DNA of 64,000 nucleotides from Aquarana catesbeiana (Eukaryota > Chordata > Amphibia > Anura > Ranidae): NCBI RefSeq assembly GCF_042186555.1, contig NC_133324.1, forward strand, positions 195,443,640 to 195,507,639. Reading direction: 5' to 3'. Positions 21,267 to 31,306 of the stretch are shown here, one piece after another. Within the stretch, counting starts at the first letter, position 1. The number at the start of each line of letters is the position of its first letter. Position numbers and translations under genes: made by a program. The notes under the pieces were generated by a model. It was not told the origin of the DNA. It did not search any database and saw nothing but the letters and a program-made list of their open reading frames with translations.

Positions 21267-21591
21267 GTAGTAGTGCAAAATTAACATCCTGCACTCTCAC
21301 GCCTCAGATCAGCCCCAATTTATGAACCTTCACACCTCTGATCACTGTCCCCCTGCACATCTGTCCCACCACTGTAACCCCCTGCACATCTGCCCCACCA
21401 CTGTATTACCCTGCAGTTGATCCAGAGGAAGGTGAAAAACCCCAGCAAAGCATGTTCCAATTTTCTCCAGCAGGGAAAAAATTCCTTCCTGATCCCCCAA
21501 GAGGCAATTGGATTTTCCCTGGATCAACTTTACCTATAAATGTCAGTACCCAGTTATATTATGTACATTTAAGAAAGAATCCAGGCAGTTT

Positions 21592-22814
21592 TTAACCACA
21601 TCCCGCCCGGCCCTTAGCAGATGATGGCTGGGCGGTGGTTCAGTTATCCTGACTGGGCGTCATATGACGTCCAGCAGGATAACATGCCGCCACGCGCCCG
21701 CGGGGGCGCGCATTGTGGAGCGGAGTGTCAGTCTGACACACTGCTCCACCGATCTTGGTAAAGAGCTTCCGCCGGAGGCTCTTTACCACGTGATCAGTCG
21801 TGTCCAATCATGGCTGATCACGATGTCAATAGGAAGAGCCGTTAATCGGCTTTTCCTCACTCTCGTCTGACAGACGCGAGTAGAGGAGAGCTGATCGGCG
21901 CTGTCCTGACAGGGGGGTCTGTGCTGATTGTTTATCAGCGCAGCCCCCCTCAGATCACCACACTGGACCACCAGGTATCGCCACTAGGACCACCAGGGAA
22001 GGGGGCAACATGTGGATGGCCAGGTATGTACCCCATGACCATCCACATGTGCCCAATGTGCCCAGTCAGTGCCCAATCTGTGCCAATCAGTGCCCACAAA
22101 TGCCACCCTTAGGGGCATCAGTGCCATCAATCAGTGTCATCAGTGCCACCCATCAGTGCCACCTGTTAGTGCCCATCCATGCCCATCACTGCCCACCTAT
22201 CAGTGCCCATCAGTGCCCATCTGTGCCACCCATCAGTGCCACCCATAAGTACCCATCAGTGCCACCCATAAGTACCCATCAATGCCACCTACGAATGCCC
22301 ATCAGTGCCTCCTATGAGTGCCCATCGGTGTCACCTATGAGTGCCCATCATTGCCGCATACCAGTGCCACCTATCAGTGCCCATCAGTGTCGCCTATCAG
22401 TGCCCATCATCAGTGCCCGTCAGTGCCACCTCATCAGTGCCACCTCATTGGTGCCACCTCATCGGTGCCCATCAGTGCCGCTGTATCAGTGCCCGTCAGT
22501 GCAGCCATATCAGTGCCCGTCATTGAAGAAGAAAACGTACTTATTTCCAAAAATTTTTAACAGAAACAAAGAAAAACTTGTTTTTTTTTCAAAATTTTCG
22601 GTATTTTTTTACTTGATGTGCAAAAAATAAAAACCGCAGAGGTGATCAAATACCACCAAAAGAAAGCTCTATTTGTGGGAACAAAATGATAAAAAAATTG
22701 TTTGGGTACAGTGTAGCATGACCGCGCAATTGTCATTCAAATTGCGACAGCGCTGAAAGCTGAAAATTGGCCTGGGCGGGAAGGTGTCTAAGTGCCTGGT
22801 ATTGAAGTGGTTAA
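21592..22814. mobile_element. piggyBac-type MITE (TTAACCAC...GTGGTTAA) with minisatellite
   Basis: TTAA at 21592-21595 and 22811-22814 with complementary ends. The right subterminal text (AAAAACCGCAGAGGTGATCA, AGCTCTATTTGTGGGA, GACCGCGCAATTGTCA) is the same module as in the piggyBac element at 16530-16729. It is inserted in the CR1 3' UTR. An internal minisatellite (22045-22530) makes up over a third of it. Confidence 0.88.
22045..22530. repeat. ~12-15-bp minisatellite (CAGTGCCCAT type)
   Basis: Some 35 short variable units mix CAGTGCCCAT and CAGTGCCACCT. They keep long frames open that translate as CPSVPPISAH-type repeats. These are not genes. Confidence 0.93.
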
Positions 22815-24000
22815 AGTAATCTACTGAGCTGGCCAGAACCACCTCTGGAGGGAGTCTATTCCACATTTTCACAGCTCTTACTGTAAAACCTTTCCTCAAG
22901 ATGTAAAGAGTGCCCCCTTGTCCTTTGTGATGACCTTAAAGTAAATAACTCAACACCAAGTTCACTATATGGACCCCTTATGCATTTATACATATTGATT
23001 ATATCCCCCCTTTATCTCCTCTTCTCAAGAGGGAATAAATTCAGTTCCTCTAATCTATCCTCATAGCTGAGCTCCTCCATGCCTCTTATCAGTTTGGTTG
23101 CCCTTCTCTGCACTTTCTCCAATTCCCTGATATCCTTTTTGAGAACTGGTGCCCAAAACTGAACTGCATATTCCAGATGAGATCTTACTAATGATTTGTA
23201 CAGGGGCAAAATGATATCTCTCTCTCTCTCTGGAGTCCATACCTCTCTTAATACAAGAAAGGACTTTGCTCGCTTTGGAAACTGCAGCTTGGCATTGCAT
23301 GCTATTATTGAGCTTATGATCTACCAAAACCCCCAGATCCTTCTCCACCATCGATTCACCCAGTTGTACTACCCCTAGTATGTATGATGCATGCATATTC
23401 ATAGCCCCCAAGTGCATAACTTTACATTTATCAACATTAAACCTCATTTGCTACTTAGTTGCCCAATTTGACAGTGCATTGAGGTTGGCTTGTAAATTGG
23501 AGATCTCCTGTAAGGACGTTATTTCACTGCATAGCTTAGTGTCATCTGCAAAGACAGAAATGGTCATTTTAATCCAAGACCTTATATTATTTATAAAGAT
23601 ATTAAAAAGTAAGGGTCCCAACACTGAACCTTGGGGTACACCACTGATAACCTTAGACCATTCAGAGTAAGAGTCATTATACTCTCTGAATTCTGTCTTT
23701 TAGCCAGTTTTCTATCCATTTGCAAATTGATCTTTCCAAGCCTGTAGATTTTACCTTACACATGTGCCGTGTGTGGGGAACTGTGTCAAACGCTTTTTCA
23801 AAATCCAAGTATACCACATCCAGAGCCACCCCTCTGTCCAAGGTTCTACTTACCTCCTCATAAAAAGAAATCCAATTTGATTGACAACTTCTGTCTTTTA
23901 TGAATCCATGCTGTCTGTTGCTTAAAATATTTTTTCCCGGCAAGAACTTGTCTATGTGGTCTTTTATTAAACTCTCCAATATCTTCCCCACTATAGAAGT
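22815..24000 (-). pseudogene. CR1 reverse transcriptase remnant
   Basis: In order on the - strand: MGKILESLIKDHIDKFLPGK, NRQHGFIKDRSCQSNWISFY, VVYLDFEKAFDTVPH (first catalytic Asp), VISGVPQGSVLGPLLFN, ISVFADDTKL (the FADD catalytic pair, near 23545), MRFNVDKCKVMHLGAMN, EKDLGVLVDHKLN and YKSLVRSHLEYAVQFWAPVL. These are the conserved RT blocks of CR1 elements. Frame changes occur near 23670 and 23200-23060. The catalytic residues are still present but the frame is broken. Confidence 0.88.
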
Positions 24001-24786
24001 TAAACTAACAGGTCTATAGTTACTTGGTAAAGACTTTGATCTCTTTTAAATATGGGCACCACATTGACCCTACGTCAATCCAGTAGTACCATTCCATTCA
24101 TTAACGAGTCCCTAAAAATTTGAAACAATGGCTTTGAAATGATAGGCCCTGTGCTGATCACATGCACCCTCCCAAAAAAAATTCTCTAGCAATACACACC
24201 AAACTGAGTACAGAGTGCCCCCCAAAGCTTTGTACTATCAGGAGATGGACAGGGGACAGTGGAAGAAGTGGAGGATAAGAGAAGACAGGATCAAACAGCC
24301 TATTTACACAATGCAGAGGATTAACCCTTTAGTGAGTTCAACAAGCATGCTTTCCTGCATATACAGCTTGATTTTACTGTGGGCTTAGTAACACTTTAAC
24401 ACTGGCAGTTCTGCTTACAATGGTCAGCTTTATTGAATTTATGTACAGTAAAACTTTCACCCCAATGGGAAAAAAACTGTTGCTGTAACAGCCTAAAAAG
24501 TATTGGCTGTAGATCAGCTTTAATTTGTTAGTAAAGTCCATCTAAACCTGCTACTTTATCTCTACCCTCCCCCAGTCTGACAATGCTGCTGTCCAAAGGT
24601 GTCTCTGTTGCTCCTCCATCCATAGTGGTGCTATCCTAAGACAGGAAATGTTTTAAAAGTCAGATCACCAGGTCAAAGTAAAGGATAAAAAGCCTACAAA
24701 AAAAGAAAAACAAATGCAACCGCCACATTTAAGGATTAGTAAGCTGCCAATAATACATTTTTGTTTTGGGGTTTAATACTTCTTTC

Positions 24787-25077
24787 AGTAGTGCCTGTGA
24801 GAGGCATTACAGGTTTCCCCAAATTACTTTTATCAAAAGGTAAATATTAAAGCTCACCAGCTGACTTTTCTATCCTTCCCTACCCTGCTCCCTTCCACCT
24901 CTGCCACTGTCACAGATATTTCATAGACATTTGGATATGTTATATACAGTTTTTACTCTTTTGCCCGCCTACAGCTTGTGTGGCCTGTTCTCCATCCAAG
25001 ATAAACCGGGAAAATACAGTACATTGCATGCAGCAGGGTGGTGAAAAGGAATTGAGAGAATAATGGGATTATCTGTC
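24787..25077. other. Intron sequence, nothing recognised
   Basis: About 290 bp between nested MITEs; no exon or element seen. Confidence 0.5.
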
Positions 25078-25524
25078 TTAAAGAGGAGTTCCACCCAAAA
25101 ATGGAACTTCCGCTGACATGACCCCCTGACATGCCACATTTGGCATGTCATTTTTTGGGGGAGGGAAGCAGATACCCTCTTTTTAGAGGCATCCAGCTCC
25201 CACGGCTCCGTGGGGCCTGGAAGGAAGTTCACCCCCCCTCCCTCCCTGCAATCTTCTGGGACACGGCACAGGTCCCAGAAGATTGCCTGGCCATTTACAG
25301 TGTGCAGCGTGGCTCGCGCATGCGAAGTGCATGCCCGGCTGTGAATCCACAACCGGGCGCCCACAGTAAAAATTCCGGCACCGCGGAGAGGAGGGGGGAG
25401 AATCAGGCTTCATACGCCGCCATCGCTGGACTGTGGGACAGGTGTGTGTCTGATTATTAAAAATCAGCAGCTACACTTTTTGTAGCTGCTGACTTTTTTT
25501 TTTTTCCGGCGGAACTCCGCTTGA
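25078..25524. mobile_element. TTAA-flanked MITE (TTAAAGCGG family), copy b
   Basis: The left end is TTAAAGAGGAGTTCCACCC (TTAA 25078-25081) and the right end CGGCGGAACTCCGCTTGAA, with TTAA mutated to TTGA. The family hairpin CTTCTGGGACAC / GTCCCAGAAG lies at about 25253-25284. Confidence 0.8.
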
Positions 25525-26760
25525 ACATCAGGGAATGCCGGGGTTCTGTGGTGGGACCAATCCTATTTAATTTGTTCATAAACGATCTGGAGGATGGGAT
25601 AAACAGATCAATCTCTGTATTTGCAGACGATACTAAGCTAAGCAGGGCAATAACTTGCAAAAAGATCTGAACAAATTAATGGGGTGGCCAACTACATGGC
25701 AAATGAGGTTCAATGTAGAAAAATGTAAAATAATGCATTTGGGTGGCAAAAATATGAATGCAATCTATACACTGGGGGGAGAACTTCTGGGGGAATCTAG
25801 GATGGAAAAGGACCTGGGGGTCCTAGTTGATGATAGGCTCAGCAAAGGGGTGAACTTCCTTCCAGGCCATTAAAAAGGGGATCAACTCCAGAGATAAAAA
25901 CGATAATTCTCCCACTCTACAAGACTCTGGTCCGGCTGCACCTAGAGTATGCTGTCCAGTTCTGGGCACCAGTCCTCAGGAAGGATGTACTGGAAATGGA
26001 GCGAGTACAAAGAAGGGCAACAAAGTTAATAAAGGGTCTGGAGGATATTAGTTATGAGCAGGGGCGTTGCTAGGTCTGCAAAAGATCTGGGGCTAGAGCC
26101 CATACCAGTGATCACCAACCTTTTTACAGGCCTGCGGGGGGGGGGGGGGGGTGGCACGCCGGTGGTAAGCCATGTTTCACGGGCAATGGCTGGTGTTGAT
26201 GCTTCAATCATCATGGCACCATGGTTTATATGGTGTCAGGGTGATTGAAGCGCTGGTTAAGCAGGGACACTGCGGCAAGAGACTCTGGGCTATGGGCCCC
26301 AGATTCGGGGCTATAGCCCCAATAGCCACCCCCTAGCAACACCCCTGGTTATGAGCACTGAACTTATTCTCTCTGGAGAAGAGACGCTTGAGAGGGGATA
26401 TGATTTCAATATACAAATACCGTACTGGTAACCCTACAATAGGAATGAATCTTTTTCGCAGAAGAGAGTTTAACAAGACACGTGTCCACTCATTAAAATT
26501 AGAAGAAAAAAGGTTTAACCTAAAACTACGTAGAGGGTTCTTTACTGTAAGAGCAGCAAGGATGTGGAATTCCCTTCCATAGACGGTGATTTCAGCAGGG
26601 AGCATCGATAGCTTCAAGAAACTATTAGATAAGCACCTGAATGACCACAACATACAGGGATATACAATGTAATACTGACACATAATCACACATAGGTTGG
26701 ACTTGATGGACTTGTATCTTTTTTCAACCTCACCTACTATGTAACTATGTAACTATCTTG
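25525..26760 (+). mobile_element. CR1-type LINE, 5'-truncated, split by an hAT MITE
   Basis: The + strand encodes SVVGPILFNLFINDLEDGIN (frame-corrected), ISVFADDTKLS, MRFNVEKCKIMHLGGKN, EKDLGVLVDDRLS and LVRLHLEYAVQFWAPVL, then MERVQRRATKLIKGLED. After the MITE at 26059-26347 it resumes with TELILSGEETLERGY. It ends with the repeated CTATGTAACTATGTAACTAT tail. The copy begins exactly at the right end of the MITE at 25078-25524. Frameshifts are present. Confidence 0.87.
26059..26347. mobile_element. hAT-type MITE, 289 bp, with 8-bp target duplication
   Basis: The termini are CAGGGGCGTTGCTAGG and CCTAGCAACACCCCTG. The target duplication GTTATGAG is perfect at 26051-26058 and 26348-26355. It is inserted in the CR1 copy. 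Its interior (GGCTGGTGTTG, CAATCATCATGGCACCAT, GGTGTCAGG.TGATTGAAGCG) matches 680-760 inside the larger hAT MITE, so the two are related. Confidence 0.93.
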
Positions 26761-27258
26761 CAGTTTGCCATTTTTCTGTATGGCAATTCATCATAATTTT
26801 TACTGCATTGCATGCACAGGACTATAGTTCACAGGTTGGATGAACTTTGGATAGAGACCAGGTTGCCCACTGCTTGAGTTCTTGAGAGGAGCAGCAGGGT
26901 GCTGTGGTGTTTTGGGAAGCTATATACAGCACCCCTCTGGCCCCTCCTACCAGCCATGATCTGCCTGTATTCCATAAAGAAGAGCAGAGACCTAGCGATG
27001 ACATCACTGGGTCTAAAATAAGATGTAATGAAAACTCAAAAGGTTTATGTAAAATATGATTAGCATGTTGATGGTGGTGGGAAAGAGGGTTGGGGGGGGG
27101 GGGGGGGGGACATGTACCAACAATGTGGTGTAACTTTATTGCATACAAAGTACAGAAAATTAGATAGATAAATAAAAATTAAATAGAAAATAACTTAATA
27201 ATTCCCAGTACCTAGTAAATCATTTTGAAAATTAACCAGTTTGAATGTGTTGTTGCAG
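26761..27258. other. Intron 3' part before exon 27259; poly-G tract
   Basis: No element recognised. A 17-base G run (27093-27109) is the only notable feature, followed by AT-rich sequence and the acceptor. Confidence 0.5.
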
Positions 27259-27393
27259 TTATTTGGATAATGTCATGTTGGATGGGGCTCATAGTTTAAT
27301 GGACACATTCATGGATATGTTTAAGAATGATATAGGAAGACACATAGCCTGGGAGTTCCTTAAAGAGAACTGGCATCGGTTAAAGGATGAAGC
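27259..27393 (+). CDS. M1 aminopeptidase, C-terminal domain exon 2 of 4 in window
   Basis: The exon completes the Arg codon and reads YLDNVMLDGAHSLMDTFMDM, FKNDIGRHIAWEFLKENWHR and LKDEA. Members of the APN group have ..IGxxLAWDFxxxNW at this place, which is conserved here (IGRHIAWEFLKENW). The RKQD-type motif common before it in APN is absent, as I recall for laeverin. The acceptor is TTGTTGCAG and the donor GTAAGT at 27394; the donor splits an Ala codon (phase 2). The intron before it (18639-27258, 8.6 kb) is filled by nested transposons. Confidence 0.9.
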
Positions 27394-27947
27394 GTAAGTA
27401 CTGCATTTATTGGACATCATAAATTCTCTATGTTGCCCCTGATGCTTTCTGATCTGAAAAACTGCTAATTCTTACAATGCATTACACCTAAAAATCTCTA
27501 TAGGCCATGTACCCCATATTCACAGTTCAGCACAGGAATGAAATGCAAGGTAACTGGAGCCAGGATGGACTGCACACAAAAAATGATATACAAGGCCTCA
27601 ACTGATTTGTAAACCCTTTTGGACCTTATACATATATAAATGTCCTGTGCATGCTCCTGCATACGTCCCTGACAAAACCTGCTGTTAATTTGAAGTCCTT
27701 GTTAGTGAGCAAAAACCAGAGCTGCCCTTGCAATAATAATAACTGCAGCAGTCAGTTGCTGGGATTGATTAGTGTGTCTTTGTAAAAGTTATATTACAGC
27801 TGCTATGTTAGTTCATATCATCAGCTTGTTCTGTGATATGATCCTAGCCAACCTGTAATATGAGAATAAAATGATTTTTTTATTAAAGATTTTCTCCTCA
27901 ACTCCCTAATTAGTGAAAATTAGCCCCCAGTTGATCTCTTTATCATC
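27394..27947. other. Intron sequence, nothing recognised
   Basis: Unique-looking AT-rich intron sequence after the donor at 27394. Confidence 0.5.
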
Positions 27948-28349
27948 TTAAAGCAGATCTTCACCCTTTAAATTGACTGGCTTTAGTTTTGGCCCACTCC
28001 CCCATCCTCTGTCATTTGCTTAGGCGAAATGACGCCAGTGCTTCCTGGGATATGTAATGTTCATATCCCAGTAGGTCCCAGGAGCCCTGCACTTACCTCA
28101 TTCATTAAAAGAGGAGGTGGACAGGCCAGCGGCTCATCATTCAAAGGCTGCACCAGAACACGGGAGAGCCGATGTAGCCTTCCAATAACATCACAGAGAA
28201 ACATTGTTGTGCCTGCTGAGAAGAGGATCTCAGCAGGACTACCTTGGACCCGCTGTGTTGGTGAATTTCTGAAATGTGAAGAGCCCAGCATCCGGTAATT
28301 GGGGGGGGGGGGGGGGGGGAATTAGGGGGAGGATGAAATTCCTCTTTAA
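27948..28349. mobile_element. TTAA-flanked MITE (TTAAAGCGG family), copy c
   Basis: TTAA at 27948-27951 and 28346-28349. The ends TTAAAGCAGATCTTCACCC and GATGAAATTCCTCTTTAA are diverged inverted repeats. Hairpins TGGGATATG / CATATCCCA lie at about 28046-28072. A G run of 18 bases sits at 28301-28318. Confidence 0.72.
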
Positions 28350-28384
28350 TTTGCCTTTTTTCGAGTGGTTTCATTTTGATCATT

Positions 28385-30445
28385 ATTTACTGTTTTATAT
28401 TACTGTTAATACTAACACCCCTGCTACTTCCAAACTTCTCAGTCTAACCTCCTTCTTTGACCTGAAGCAATGGATACATGCTTCTACTCACTTTGCCCTC
28501 CCTCCAACCGCCTAACAGTTACCCATAGAAACGTTCACCACCTCAACCCTTCTCTTTTCTACTCTGCTACTGACCACCTCTATGACAAAATCTCATCCTG
28601 TCCTGCTCCAACCTAGCCACTTCTATCTACAATACTTCACTGTCATCCTCCCTAGACAAGCTCACCCCCCTCACTACATACAGAATCAGGCCACGACCCT
28701 TACAACCTTGGCAAACAGATGTCACTAGAAGTCTGAAAAAACATAGCCGTGCTCTTGAGCGCCTGTGGCATAAGACTTTGGGGTTGATTTACTAAAGGCA
28801 TTGCAAGTTGATTTACTTGCAAAGTGCAGTTGCACTCTGCAAGAGCAGCTCTATTCTGCACTCCCTAACTCACATCTTCAATCTCTCCCTCTCTTCTGGC
28901 ATCTTCCCAAACTCTCTAAAACATGCATTAGTCACCCCCATTCTTAAAAAGCCCTCACTAGACCCCACCAATTTTAACAACCTACGCCCCATCTCTTTGC
29001 TCCCCTTTTTATCCAGACTCCTTGAACGTCTGGTCTACAACCGACTGAGCGACCCCCTCACCAAGAATAACCTTTTTGATCCCCCTTCAGTCTGGATTCT
29101 GCCCTCAACACTTCACAGAAATTGCTCTCCTAAAACTCACAAACGATCTGCTAAAAGCTAAATCCAATGGACACTATTCTGTACTCCTACTCCTAGACAT
29201 CTCTGCTGCCTTTGACACAGTGACCCCCTCCTCCTCAAAAAAACTCCACACATTTGGTCTCCGTGACTGTACTCTTTACTTGTTCTCATCCTATTTATCC
29301 AACCACACCTTCAGTGTCACTTATAACTCTACTTCCTCCTCTCCCTTTCTAGGTTCTGTTCTTGGACCTCTCTTATTCTCCATCTACACTGCATCCCTGG
29401 GTTAGGTAATAGCCTGGCTTCCAATACCATCTCTATGCTGACGATACTCAAATCTATCCCTCTACTCCTCAGCTCACTCCTCCATTCTCCTCACGTATCA
29501 CTAATTTACTAACAAACATAGCTTGGATGTCACCATTTCCTCAAACTCAATCTATCCAAAACACGTTGCTCTTCCCCTGATTTCTTTGTCAAGATCAATA
29601 GCACTACTGTCAGTCTGTCCCCGCAAACCAAGGTCTTAGGTGTAACCCTGGACTCTGAACTATCCTTTCGGCCCCACATCCAAACACTTTCCAAATCTCT
29701 GCAACACCCCCAAAATAAGCCCCTTCCCAACCAATGACACCACAAAGCTCCTAGTTCACTCCCTGGTCATCTCCCACCTCAACTACTGCAACTCCCTCTT
29801 CACAAGATTACCTTTACATAGGCTACCCCCCCTTCAGTCCATCATGAATGCTGCTGCCAGGCTCATCCACCCTACCCACCGCTCAGTGTCTGCTAAACCT
29901 CTTTTTCAATCCCTCCACTGGTTTCCACTCACCCAACAAATTATATTCAAAATTCTAACAACTTACAAAGCCATCCACAACTCGGCCCCCGGCTACATCA
30001 CTTCACCTAGTCTTAAAATATCAACCTACTCGTTCCCTTCATTCCTCCCAAGACCTCCTGCTCTCTAGTTTCCTCGTCACCTCCTCCCATGCTCGCCTCC
30101 AGGACTTTTCTTGAGCCTCGCCTATCCTATGGAACTCCCTACCCCAATCTGTCTTACTATCTCCTACTCTGCTTGCTTTTAGCCGATCCCTCAAAACCCT
30201 TCTCTTCAGAAAAGCCTATTCTGCCTTCACCTAACAACTGTACTTTTACGTTCTCCATCAGATCATCCCCCACAGTTATTACCTTCTAATCACTTGACCC
30301 TCCCTTCTAGATTGTAAGCTCTAAAAAGCAGGGCTCTCCGATTCCTCCTATATTAAATTGTATTGTAACTGTACTGTCTGCCCTCATGCTGTAAAGCGCT
30401 GCGCAAACTGTTATATAAATCCTGTATAATAATAATAATAATAAT
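28385..30445 (+). mobile_element. L2-type LINE, 5'-truncated, inactive
   Basis: The + strand reads RSLKKHSRALERLWHKT, then a short foreign piece at about 28780-28846 (GGGGTTGATTTACTAAAGG), then LTHIFNLSLSSGIFPNSLKH, LVTPILKKPSLDPTNFNNLR, PISLLPFLSRLLERLVYNRL and, after a frameshift, LLLLDISAAFDTV (catalytic Asp). The YADDTQIYPS block lies at about 29435. Next are LGVTLDSELSFRPHIQTLS, SLVISHLNYCNSLFTRLPLH and AARLIHPTHRSVSAKPLFQS. The 3' end has TGTAAAGCGCTGCGCAAACT and an (AAT)n tail at 30424-30445. Frameshifts at about 29075 and 29400 break the ORF. Confidence 0.88.
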
Positions 30446-31221
30446 TTGTCTGTGTTCATAGCATAGTGTTGGTTTAAAAAAATAAATGTTTTGCTTCCTC
30501 AACTACACAAGATGGGGTGCTGCGGTGCTATAGATTCCTTGCCAAGGAGTTAGGCAGTCCTCTGCTTCTCTGAATTTGAAGCCCAGAACAAAGTCCTTCA
30601 AGCCCAACTCAATGTTTTAGTAAACTTCATATAGTTTGTTTATACTAAGCTGGTCCAAACAAATTATTTTCTACAGATGCAGCAGCTGTGTGTGCAGTAC
30701 GGGGACTTCCCTATCTTCTCCCGGGACAAAATCAAGTTGGCCTGTGGAATGCTCAGCCTTTCACAGGAAGCTTTGTATTTTCTGAATGACCAAAAAGCTT
30801 CTTCTGATTGGCTGAGGCAGAGAAGCAGGTGCATGATCTCCACATCAGCCAATCAGAAGAAGCTTTGTACTCATTCAAAAAATACAAAGCTTCCTGTGAA
30901 TAGCTGTGCAGCACTAAGCCCTAATTAATTTTGTTCCAAGAGAGGGACAGGAAGTTCAGAGACAAGAAGAACGCTGTAAAGTGTATGTAACTGAGGCTAC
31001 CTACAGTGCTAACAGCTGATGCATGTGTTAGTTAAAGAAATATTTTTCTTGGACTCACTTGGTCCTTGTGAACTACTTAAAGTACACTAAAACCTGGAGT
31101 TAGGCTTTAATGGTATCTTAATAACATGGAAAGCCTGCAGAAGGAGGTGAAACTGTCTAACTAACGTTGTTACACATGGAACTCGTTTCCTAATATAACG
31201 TTGCATTTGTATGTTTTACAG
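30446..31221. repeat. Intron with a 55-bp-arm inverted repeat (30761-30899)
   Basis: The arms at 30761-30815 and 30845-30899 (TCACAGGAAGCTTTGTATTT ... TGATTGGCTGA and complement) flank a 29-bp loop, with a few mismatches. Each arm carries an ATTGG/CCAAT box and an AAGCTT site. It is likely the core of a palindromic MITE whose ends I could not place. Confidence 0.75.
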
Positions 31222-31306
31222 GTCTGCGGATGAAACTGAACTACTTTTTGAAAGATTAGTAACCGATTTGGGATGGAAAGCTACATCAGAGCTGCAGTTT
31301 CAAGAG
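31222..31306 (+). CDS. M1 aminopeptidase, C-terminal domain exon 3 of 4 in window
   Basis: This 85-bp exon encodes the end of the split Ala codon, then SADETELLFERLVTDLGWKA and TSELQFQE, ending in phase 0. It corresponds to the APN segment SFSNLIQAVTRRFSTEYELQ. The acceptor is TTTTACAG and the donor GTGAGG. The length and phases fit both neighbours, which supports one gene rather than chance similarity. Confidence 0.85.

Larger units (their letters stand above)
19483..21412. mobile_element. Composite insert in the CR1 3' UTR (hAT-like left end, minisatellite, TTAA MITE)
   Basis: The insert begins with CAGGGGTAGGCAGCCCCCGG, an hAT-like terminus, directly after the CR1 text AGTTCA. It ends near CACTGTATTACCCTG before CR1 text resumes. 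It holds a fragment (about 20125-20177) whose complement recurs at 36715-36765, a ~28-bp minisatellite (20395-20730) with an inverted counterpart at 21340-21412, and a TTAA MITE half (20735-21266). The exact right boundary and target duplication are not resolved. Confidence 0.55.
19431..24150 (-). mobile_element. CR1-type LINE, split by two later insertions
   Basis: The - strand runs from about 24150 to 22815, resumes at 21591-21413 and ends at about 19482-19431. Its 3' end has the repeated ACTATGTAACTATGTA signature. The 3' UTR text (GGAAAAAATTCCTTCCTGAT, TGGATCAACTTTACCTATAA) is continuous once the inserts at 19483-21412 and 21592-22814 are removed. A short direct repeat, GTGCTGAT (19421-19428 and 24151-24158), flanks the whole copy. 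It is 5'-truncated: only the reverse transcriptase half remains. Confidence 0.85.
19207..24399. mobile_element. Second-level TTAA MITE (AAGTGTTACTAAACCCA family)
   Basis: The left TTAA is at 19207-19210 with TTAAAGTGTTACTAAACCCA; the right TTAA is at 24396-24399 with TGGGCTTAGTAACACTTTAA. The termini are near-perfect inverted repeats. A CR1 LINE has inserted into it between about 19428 and 24150. Confidence 0.82.
19000..24786. mobile_element. Outer TTAA MITE of a multi-level nest
   Basis: The left end at 19000 reads TTAAAGCAACATTAAATCCC, and the complementary right end near 24786 reads TTTTGGGGTTTAATACTTC, with the final TTAA eroded. Everything between 19207 and 24399 is an insertion into this MITE. 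Its own sequence is only about 600 bp. Confidence 0.65.

Noticed and set aside
22010..22630. 206-codon frame rich in Cys-Pro-Ser-Val-Pro
   Set aside because: It is the translation of the CAGTGCC minisatellite.
28780..28846. Possible exon between L2 parts
   Set aside because: The text GGGGTTGATTTACTAAA is a dispersed MITE family also seen at 42073 and 47070.
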